Assembly (NCBI GenBank): GCA_030512335.1
Contig: JAULSU010000001.1
Span: forward strand, 1,736,001-1,800,000
Source: Immersiella caudata
Taxonomy: Eukaryota; Ascomycota; Sordariomycetes; Sordariales; Lasiosphaeriaceae
Length of the DNA: 64,000 nt
Direction: 5' to 3'
In this document: positions 24,001 through 33,127 of the stretch, one piece after another
Numbering within the stretch: the stretch's first letter is position 1
Layout of the letters: each line of letters begins with the position of its first letter
Made by a program: the position numbers and the translations under genes
The notes under the pieces: generated by a model
Told to the model about the DNA's origin: nothing
The model's input: the letters and a program-made list of their open reading frames with translations, nothing else
Database searches by the model: none

Positions 24001-24718
24001 ACTCTTTGTGGCGCAGCATCGCCGTATCGAAGTAAACGGTAGGCACCAGGAGCGGCGCGGGCCTGTGAACCGTCGACGTGGCTCAGAGCACGTTGCGTAG
24101 ATTGTCGGACGGCGGGAAGCCACACGTGAAGACAAAGTACAGAGTGAATAGGACCGGTTGGCGACTCATGTTTGCGATGTTGCTGCACGTCTGAATGTTG
24201 CTTGCTCTCTTCATGAGCCTCGATCCGCGGGACAATTGCAAAGAGCAACCGGCTCTGTCTCTTTTTTTTTGGTCTGCCAGGTGCCCAGCCCCTGTCGCGT
24301 TTGGGCTGGTCGTCGGATTGCGCTTATCTGCTTTAGGCAGCATGGGCCATTTCCCGCAGGCTTTTTTCCCAGGTACCCCATCTTGGCCCCTAGCTCCTAG
24401 CTAAGCCCCGTCTCTGCTTGCCCAGGCCTGGCTGGACCCGGGCCCCTTTCCGCCTGCTCTGGCTTGGTTTCATCGCACGTCGAGGTGCGCACTTGCTTCG
24501 TCGTTCGACCCTTCCTCTCCTTCACATCCTCTCCTCCTCCCACCGAGTCCCTCCTTCCAACCACCATCCCGCCTCCCACGTTGCGCCGACGTGCACTGTC
24601 GTCGACGGCATTCCTTACCGCGTCGCCAGTTGCAGTCGCTATCTTTGTCGCTCCCTCTCGCCGTCGTCAATTCGTCGTCCCTACACGTCGGGCCTGAACC
24701 AAGACATCTCTGGCCGCG
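21047..24718. other. Long gene-free spacer and GT2 leader
   Basis: About 3.7 kb without a supported gene on either strand. Open frames here are short, mutually overlapping and motif-free. The last 300 bases (24400-24718) are strongly pyrimidine-rich on the plus strand, in keeping with the leader of the next gene. Confidence 0.5.
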
Positions 24719-26892
24719 ATGTCGCTCTTCGCATGGTGCAGCCGGCGGGCGGGGGGCCTCGCCATGCTGGCAACGATTGGCCTCTCCTACTTGGTCATCA
24801 CGAAGGAACTCGAGGCACAACGGCATGGCTACAAGTATCAGTCGACCGACAGTCTTAGCGCGCCCACTTACAACCCCGAGACCACCAGCCTCTTGGTCTC
24901 TGTCTTCTCGTACTACTGCCTGCTGATCCACTTCCTGGTCTTCGTCTTTCCGCTACGTTCGTGCTGGGCCGTCTTCACTATCACGAGAAGCCTCCGCAAG
25001 ATGGCGCACAGCAAGTCTCTTCGCGATTTCAAGTTCGGCCACCGCCGCCGCGGCTCCTCGACCTCGCTATCTAGCTCGGAGACGTTGACATCCTCCCGAG
25101 AGCTGAGCTCTACCTCCAGCAGCGAAGCTGGTGACCTCGACCCCGAGCTTTTCAACGATGGTGACATTGCACCCGACCGCATTATTCACGCGATTATCGT
25201 TCCGAACTACAAGGAGGAAAATGAGACGCTGAGAGAAACCTTGGAAGTCTTGGCGTCCCACCCCCAGGCCCGCAACACGTACGATGTAAGTTACGAACTG
25301 GGTTGGGTGGTCCTAACGATGGCTGTTGCCCTATACGAACTGTGAGCTGATGAGTGCGAATCCAGGTTTATCTTGCCATGGAGCAGAGAGAGAGCAACGC
25401 CGACACCAAGGCGCTCCGTTTCGTCAACGAGTTCCAGAAGAAATTCCGATCAATTGACTTCACCATTCACCCCTCGGATATTCCTGGCGAGCTGGCGGGC
25501 AAGGGAAGCAACATGGCATGGGCCGCGCGGAAGCTCAGCGAAAAGTACTCAATTGGGCAGCGAAAGGACGTGATTGTCACGGGCATTGATGGTAAGCCGA
25601 TTCTGTTCCTGCTTGTGATATGCTGCCTGCGGCATATTGGCCTGTGTCTGGTATGCATGCATGTCGTGATTTGCTGACAATCCTTCTCTAATTGCAGCCG
25701 ACAGCCACCTTTCCTCCAATTATTTCGCACTCGTCACTAGTATGCACATGGCTTATCCCGAAACCGCAAACACCACGCTCTACTCGGCTCCCATCATTTT
25801 CGATCGCAATGCTCACAATGTGCCCGCCATTGTCCGCGTTGCCGATGTTATGTGGTCCGCTGCTGGTATGTCTGGATTGTACAAGGGCTCTACGATCGCG
25901 CCCCCCACTTCAGTCTACTCGCTCCCCCTTGAACTGGTCGACCGTGTAGGAGGCTGGGATTGCGACTCGGAAGCCATTGGAGAAGATCTCCACATGTATC
26001 TCAAGTGCTTCTTTGCTCTCAATGGTAACCTCACCACACGGACTGTCATGAGCCCTGTCAGCCAGACCAACGTCACCGGAGGCGGGCGCGGCAAGGGTTA
26101 CCCGGGCATTGTTATAGACGTAAAGGCTCGGTACAAGCAGGCGCTGCGTCACATGTGGGGTGCTCTCGACACCGGCTACGCTATCAGGAAAACTGTCGAG
26201 CTCTGGCAGGAGCGCAAGCACACCTCCAGGGCTTTCCGGCCTCTGCACACTTCCATGTAAGGCGGTATTCTACTCCAAGAGGGGACCAATGACTGATGCG
26301 CTCTAGGAATGACGAGTCCGATACATACGTTCCCGACCTCCATGTTGATGGCGTTGATGTCAAGACGGAAAGCGGTATTTTCTCGGACGTTGTTACGGAC
26401 ACGATCAAGGGCCCCAACTACGAGCGCCTTGTAGTTCTGTTCCATCGCTTGTTCGAGGCTCATTTCCTGCCTGTTCAAATGAACACCCTCATCATTGCCT
26501 CCACCTTGTGGATGTGGGTCACTGAGGGCACTGGCGACATTCACGGTGTCAACTGGATCTTCAGAATTTGCAACATCCTGCGCGCCGTCGGCTTCATGGA
26601 GGTCGCCATGTACCTTGCGCTGTACGAGGGATTCCACAGGATATGTGTCGAGACGCGCGAGAAGGAGATGAGCGATGCCAACCTCACCAAGGGCATGCAC
26701 TTCTCCCGCCGCGAAGTCAAGACAAACTACATTGACTACGTCATGGTTCCGCTAGTGGCGCCGATTTTCGGTTCCATTCCCTGCGCCCAGGCACAAATAT
26801 TCCACTTTTGGACACTCGACCTGGTGTACACAGTCAGCAAGAAGGTCACGCGAAAAAGAGGGAAATCATTGTCGGCGGAAGCGATGGTATAA
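24719..26892 (+). CDS. Membrane GT2-type (processive-like) glycosyltransferase
   Basis: Four exons: 24719-25285, 25366-25591, 25698-26256, 26307-26892, giving 645 residues. Two N-terminal hydrophobic segments (about 12-30 and 57-85) are followed by a Ser-rich linker. The GT-A domain starts at HAIIVPNYKEENETL and has the metal-binding Asp264-Ala-Asp266 (assembled across the second intron). The acceptor-site pair is Glu360-Asp361 in GEDLHMYLKC, and a Q412-x2-R-x2-W418 element resembles the QxxRW motif of cellulose, chitin and hyaluronan synthases. Hydrophobic helices in the C-terminal third would complete the membrane channel. It probably makes or extends a cell-surface polysaccharide at the plasma membrane, but the sugar is unknown. 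It may belong with the fungal GT2 proteins linked to hyphal growth on surfaces (ZtGT2/FgGT2), which I could not test. Confidence 0.85.
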
Positions 26893-28995
26893 TACGACGA
26901 CGACGACGCCTCACACTTTTAATGGATTCTTTCTCGTATCCCATTATATTTGTTCGGTTCTACCAGGCTCGGCGCCTGGCTGTTCGGCTACTCCCCCGAC
27001 GACGATACGGCACAAGCGCCTACCTACCCTTTTCGCTTCTTCGAACTGTTTGTTACTTTGAACTTTAGGCGGACTTTCGCAGGCCTCGTCCGCCGCTTTC
27101 AGCCATTTTTATAAGGCCTGCTTCGAGGGGCGCGCGCACGTGTAAATAGAGAGGACGTGATGTTGACATGCATGGCACGGCATCGGCATTTGGCATCTAG
27201 AATTGGGAACGGGGGTTCGTTCTTTCTTGTTTTGGGCTTCCACGGAGTTCACGGAGCAAGAGAGACATTATACCGCAGGAAGGGGGGGAAAGGGGGTATA
27301 GGGATATCCCGCCTGCTGGCATCATTCGCTTACAATGGAGACGAAAGAGTTGGGGAACGGGACAACAGAAATGGCAAGGGGTTGGGTCACAATGGATGGC
27401 TGCGGCGAAACGACGAGGCCCCAACCCGAAAGTTTCTACCACGGATGTGAGGGCCAGGCCCGGCAAGCAGCGCCACGGCCGCCGAGCCGGTCGCTGCCTG
27501 TCGAGAGGCAAACGGCCATGAACCCTAATACCTTCTAGCTCATAATATTTAATCACTACTTGTACATAGGTGGATCGGGATGGCGGAACGGCAACCGGTC
27601 TGGCGCAGCAGGAGTTGGGCGCTTGACGGAGGGTGGGGGCGGAGGGGAATGCCGCGACACACTTGGGCCGGAGATCTTGGGTGTATCGATACATTGCGCT
27701 GCCCAATGGGAGCTACCGATATCATCTCGACAGCATTGGTGTATAGGAAAGAAAATCAAATCACTCGCTTCATCTTGCCAAGTTCCCATAGTCGTTTTTA
27801 AGTGTCTTGCATCGAATTCTTAGAAGCAAGTTCAAAGCGGTATGAAAGCTCAAGTATTCTATCGGCCAACTGGCGTCGTTCAACGAGATAAAAACGGGTC
27901 GTCGGACAGCTGGTCGTATCGGCCACAAGTGCCTCGGCCGCGTCAGCCTGGGACGTGTTTTGTCAACTGGAGGACGGGCAGACTTGCCGGGCAGGGCTTT
28001 CAAGACTCATCAGCCAGATACGGCGCGGGGCTGCGCCGGGGCGGGTGCGAGAGTCACGACGCTCTGGTTCTATCATTATGCGCCAAAGCGGCCCCGATTA
28101 CAGAGACTCGTAAGAGCTCATGCAGGTCCCCTTCTCAAGAAGCATGTGCGTTGTCACAGGTCGCCGCAGTCAAGCAGTGTTACTGGTGTTGCGGGGAAGG
28201 GTGGGTGGCGACCGAATTGAGGCCGTATGACGACGGCGAAAGTTAGTCGTCTCTGGCCCTCCTTTGTCGGGGGATTTAGGTGTTTCTGGTTCTGGCAATG
28301 CAGTAGTAGCATATGCGTATGTGTATTAGATTAGACGGATGGAGAGCAAAGCACAGATGCGCGCAAAAATGCCGGCGAGGTCCCATTGTCAGTCATGTGT
28401 GGTTGGATTTAGGTGTTCCCCGTGGCCCGTGTCTTGCCTTGGGGGAGGTGAAACTTCTTGGTATTGATGGTAGCCGAGCGTGAGTCGGAGAAACATAAGT
28501 CGAAGAGTTTCGCCTCCTTCCTTGCTTTGACCCGGCGGGTTGGTGTGCTAATTCCCGAGGAGGAAAGAGATGTACGTATGAAAACGTGGTTTCAAAACTT
28601 TCTCCCTGTTTTCTCCGCTGGCATCAGATAGCGTTGTGTGCGACCGGGAAAGGCCCCGAGGCGGCTCGGAGGTTTGAGTCGGCTGGGCCATCACTGGACC
28701 AATCAGCGGTGTTTATGTGCGCCACCAGTCGCTTGTGGTTAGGTGCGGCGGCGTAGGCCGAGACGGAAGAGCCGAAGGGTTCGGGAGAGAAGGGGTATAA
28801 GACGGCGTAACTTCCGGGTCGTTACGGTGAGGTGTTGCTTCGGGGCCGGGAGAGGGCGGCCGAGATTGAAGGAGCACGGAGGATGGATGGATATATATTG
28901 AAAAGAGCTCTCTTCGAGATGGTGTCTCTCTCTATGTGCTTCAATCTTTATGCCTTCGTGATCCCTTGGACAGCTACTCCTCAAACTATCGCAAA
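26893..28995. other. Intergenic
   Basis: No gene is supported in 2.1 kb. It begins with the 3' flank of the glycosyltransferase gene. The 28740-28995 part is the probable promoter and leader of the DJ-1-like gene; it includes an ATG at 28936 in frame with that gene, but the family-like N-terminus begins at 28996. Confidence 0.45.
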
Positions 28996-30044
28996 ATGGG
29001 TGCCCCGACAACTCGTACTACGGTCCGCCTGGGCGTATTTCTGCCTGCAGGTGCCCAGCTCCTCGATACGTCCTGTGTTGATGTGCTGGCCACGATGAGC
29101 TTTGAGTATCTCTCATTGCTAGAGGATCTTGTTCCGCATCCCATCATTAACCTTGCTCCCAGTATCAAGATCTTCTGTACGTGGAGTGCTGAGGTATTGT
29201 TGAGTGAAAGTCAGCTAACAAAAACAGACATCGGTACTGTTCAACCTAGAGAACCAATTGCGATGACCGCAGGCATGAACGTCCAATGCACACATCACTT
29301 CTCTGATCCCGAAGTTCAACATGGCAAGCTCGATATCGTCCTTGTGCCAGGGCCGGACCCCCGTTCGAGCTACGAGAAAGCCGCCCTTGACTGGCTTGCT
29401 GCGCATGCTGCAAGGAAAGAGACCGATATCCTGTCCGTTTGTACCGGCATCTTCGTCTGCGGCGAGGCCGGCATCCTCAGGGGCAAGAAGGTGTGCGGCC
29501 CGCGAAGCATGCAAACGCAACTGAAAGCCAAGTTCGAGGGTGCAACATGGTTTGGCGACAGCCTCAGGTGGATCCAAGATGGTAACTTCTGGTCCTGCGG
29601 CGTGAGTGATCCGGGTTAATCCCTGTTTTTGGCTTCCAGGGTTGTATTTTTTCTTTCCGTTTTGCTTTGACGGCGGTACTGACAACTGCGCTGAAAAGGG
29701 CGTTACCAATGGCAACGATTTAGTAGCGTCGTATTCTAGACACACACCGAAGTACTTTCCTGGGCCTGTTGCCGAATTTGGAGTGAGGATTTGCGATGTT
29801 GGAGATAGGTCTCAGAAGTACGAGACAAGCCAGACGCTATTTACGCTCGGTAGGTCTTCCTTGCCGCCGCCTGCCTTCATGGCTTTGTTGGATGTCTGGG
29901 CGTAACGCGAGTACGCTCGAGGCCTTGCTTTGCCATGAAGACACCACCTTCAAGAGAGATTACTGACGGATATTTACCATAGGAATGGTCTGGCAGGTGG
30001 TCAAGGCGGCGATTTTGAGCGTTGGGAAGCCGAAGCAAACGTGA
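28996..30044 (+). CDS. DJ-1/PfpI (ThiJ) family protein
   Basis: Four exons: 28996-29176, 29228-29601, 29699-29849, 29983-30044, giving 255 residues, usual for the family. The fold starts with VRLGVFLPAGAQLLD. The nucleophile elbow ILSVCTGIF holds Cys132. The position where many family members have a catalytic His reads VCGPRSM, as in a common fungal subfamily with ATGPR there. A conserved C-terminal half follows (FWSCGGVTNGNDLVASY). The family includes glyoxalase-III, amidase-like and isonitrile-hydratase-like enzymes, and the activity here is not predictable. The first intron (29177-29227, 51 bp) is in frame and lacks stops, but its removal gives the expected IKIFYIGTVQ. The last exon contributes only 62 bases and ends with TGA. 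Confidence 0.85.
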
Positions 30045-30691
30045 GAGTCGAACCTAGTTGGAACGTTCCGGGGCATGTGGTAAGCAGGCGATGGGAGAAA
30101 CGAGTTTAGCCACCCACAAGTGAGGCGGGAGACACAAGTTGTTGTCAAATCCAGTACGGCGTCAAAGAGATCTCAACGTGTCCTACAACTTAAAACAAAG
30201 GGCGTATCTGGAGTTCAAGAGGGTGCAAGTCGCTATGAATCAAAGGATCAGGGAAGCGAAGAAAATGCAGTTCCCCACCCAATTCGTAGCGGGGTCAGTA
30301 CCGTACCTCTATCCAAGTACCAAGAGGAACGCGAGCGCGCCAACAGCCGCAACTGCTTGCTTTGAGGAGGTTTCCAAGTTAGATAATGTAGATGTAGAGT
30401 TGAAATTGGCTTTCGCATTCATAAAATATAACAATAACGCCCCTGTTGCCTGTTCTTTTTTCCGTTCAGTTGTCAAAGGGACCTTGGGATGCATGAACCA
30501 CGCCCCACCAGAAAAAAATACTTTCGTCTGTACCTCTTATCGATAATAAGCACGGACTCAACTTTTTTTTCTCCAACGGATTCGCAAAGAGATCTCGAGC
30601 GTCTCGTCCTTCCCTCGCGCACCACCTTTTTCCTGCCTTGCTCACAACTCCTCCAGATCCTCAATCACCAGTCTCAACACAATCCGCAATC
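30045..30691. other. Intergenic, DJ-1-like 3' flank and FPR4 promoter
   Basis: Nothing clearly coding. An open frame at 30139-30546 lacks an upstream ATG start and has no recognisable motif. Confidence 0.5.
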
Positions 30692-32333
30692 ATGTCGCCG
30701 CTACTCCCAGTTGCGCTCTATGGGTACGTGCAATTCCTGCGGTTTTCTGCCCCTTGCGTGCTGCCGCCGTGCTGCCCTGCTGCCCTCTCGAGACATGCAG
30801 AAATACTCGAGAGAGGAAACTAACAGGTGGCAGGCTTGAGATCCCACCCGGTGATATCCTAATTCCAGCCGCGGTTGATTTTCCGGCCACTGTATGTGAA
30901 GAGTCATGCTGTCCTCCTCCCGGACAGGCTGCTTACAGAGGATGCAAGATTCGTATCACCATGGCTGCCATTGACCCCACGGCTGCCCCCGAGACCGACA
31001 GCGAAGGCAACGTCCCTTCCATTCCCCGCTCTACTCTGAAGATCGTCAAGGCCAGTGGCGGCCAGGATGACTCGGATTCCGACGAAGACCAGGCCGACGC
31101 TCTCGAGCGCCTTCTTGGCGGCGGCGACGATTCCGAGGAGGAGTCTGATGAGGAGGTCAATGGCGGCCCTAGCGACCCTTCCAAGTCGATGAAGGCCCGC
31201 CAAGAGGCTGCCATCAAGAAGCTCATGGAAGCTACTCAAGAGGAGGAGTCCGATGATGAGATGGAGGACGCAGACGGCGCTGCCAACGGCTCCAAGAGCA
31301 AGAAGGGCAAGGCCAAGGCTAGCGAGTCTGACGAGGAGGAGGACTCGGATGAGGAGAGTGGCGATGATGACGACCTGACCCTCGAGGACTACGTTGTCTG
31401 CACTCTCGACACCGAGCGCGTAAGTTGCCATTGTCTATAATCCCTTCTGGCGCCGTCAACTAACACGCTTCACTGCAGAATTACCAGCAACCCCTGGACC
31501 TTGTGATTGGAGAGGGCGAGAAGGTCTTCTTTGTTGTTTCTGGAACCCACACCATCTACCTCACCGGTAACTACGTTGTCGACCAGGATGAGGAGGATGA
31601 TGAGGACGATTCAGATGACGAGGACTACGACCTGCCCCCTGGCTTTGATGAGCTGGACGACTCCGAGCTCAGCGACGAGCTCGATGAGATTGACGGCCTC
31701 GATCGCATCAAGGAGGTTGACACTGACGAGGAGGAGGCTCCCAAGCTGGTGGACACCAAGAAAAAGGGCAAGAAGCGCCCGGCCGAGGAAGAAGCTGAGG
31801 ATCTCGATGAGATGGTCGCCAACGACAGCAAGAAGCTGAGCAAGAAGCAGCAAAAGAAGCTCAAGACCGAGGCCGCCGCGAAGGAGGCTGCCGCTCAGGT
31901 TGAGTCGCCAGCGTCGGCTAAGTCGGACAAGAAGGTTCAGTTCGCCAAGGAGCTCGAGCAAGGCCCTACCGGCCCTGCCAAGGACAACAACAAGCTCCCC
32001 AGTGTCCGTACCGTTCAGGGCGTCACTATTGACGACCGCAAGGTTGGCACTGGCCGCACCGTCAAGGCTGGTGATAAGGTCGGCATGCGTTATATCGGAA
32101 AGCTGCAAAGCGGAAAGGTCTTCGATGCGAACAAGAAGGGACCCCCTTTCACCTTTAAGATCGGCAAGGGTGAAGTCATCAAGGGTTGGGACATTGGCAT
32201 CGTCGGCATGGCCGTCGGTGGCGAGCGTCGTTTGACCATCCCCGCACACCACGCCTACGGCAGCAAGTCCCTTCCCGGTATCCCGGCGAACAGCACACTC
32301 ATCTTCGACGTCAAGCTTCTCGAGATCAAGTAG
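30692..32333 (+). CDS. FPR4: Nucleolar FKBP-type peptidyl-prolyl isomerase (Fpr3/Fpr4 type)
   Basis: Four exons: 30692-30723, 30834-30891, 30949-31419, 31479-32333, giving 471 residues. The N-terminal nucleoplasmin-like domain begins MSPLLPVALYGLEIPPGDIL and continues across the second intron as FPAT-IRITMAAIDPT. Acidic Asp/Glu tracts and Lys-rich linkers fill the middle (about 70-160 and 210-330). The C-terminal FKBP domain spans about 365-471, with KVGMRYIGKL, FTFKIGKGEVIKGWD and AYGSKSLPGIPANSTLIFDVKLLEI. In yeast, Fpr4 isomerises histone-H3 prolines and acts in nucleolar and rDNA chromatin; the same is expected here. The start is fixed by the family N-terminus. The second intron (57 bp) is stop-free and in frame, so retention would only insert 19 residues. 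Confidence 0.95.
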
Positions 32334-33068
32334 ACGATGAGCGCTGTTGCTTGGGCTCTCTTTGGGCCTGCTGTACTTTCCTAGCCTTTCCTGGTATTTC
32401 CTTTGTCTTGGGTTCTCGGTTTGGTTGTTTCCCTATACCCTTCGGGTTGCGCTAGCAATGAGAGTCTTCTGACCTGCGCGGGCGTCTGCTTCGAAGCGGG
32501 GCGCTGTTAGACGGGATGACGAGGTCTGCATTGCATCTGGATCGGCGAAGCAAAAGTGTTGTGGCAAGGGTTCATGTTGTTGCCAAGTAATTTATATCTG
32601 GCTCATGTACGGGTAGGAAACGAATGCCATTCTTGACCCTGTAAAACTTGTGCTGCCCTTTTGACGTCTCCTGACGAGTTGTTTTTTTTTGTTTTTTTTT
32701 GAGACTTAAACAGGTATTGTCTGGCGACTCCTTGGCTGCTTCCAACCTTCCCTGCGCCTGTTGCAAGCAAAGAACGATCAAAATCAACACCCCTCCGCCA
32801 CCTTCCTTCCATTGCCCGCTGACGAGAGACGTAGACTGGAAAGCACATCGGTAACCGAAACAGCCACCAGGTTGCCCAAAGTTCAGTTCAATGTTTGGGC
32901 GCACCTCTTGCGACTCCCAATCCAGCAACTCCAAGAGCTGCCTCGCTCGCAGTCTCATTTTTCTCTCTTTTGCACTCTCGCTACATCACTAACTAGTCTA
33001 TCTTAGTATCACTGCACCACTCTCGCCCCGCAACAGTCTCCAGTCAATGGCTACTGTGGCAGGACGAT
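32334..33068. other. Intergenic, FPR4 3' flank and kinase promoter/leader
   Basis: No gene is seen. T-rich runs occur near 32683-32700. The final bases contain an upstream ATG at 33047 listed separately. Confidence 0.5.
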
Positions 33069-33127
33069 ATGAAGAGGAGACTTTCATTGGATCCAGTTCC
33101 AGCCGGCGTCGTACTTCCAGGGAGTGA
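33047..33127 (+). other. Upstream ORF overlapping the kinase start codon
   Basis: An ATG opens 26 codons and stops with TGA at 33125-33127, 56 bases beyond the kinase ATG at 33069, in another frame. Its -3 base is T (weak context), whereas the kinase ATG has G at -3, so leaky scanning is plausible. It is relevant only if the transcript starts upstream of 33047. Confidence 0.45.

Noticed and set aside
30139..30546. Possible small gene downstream of the DJ-1-like gene
   Set aside because: No ATG at its start, no motif, and it lies in the 3' flank and promoter interval.
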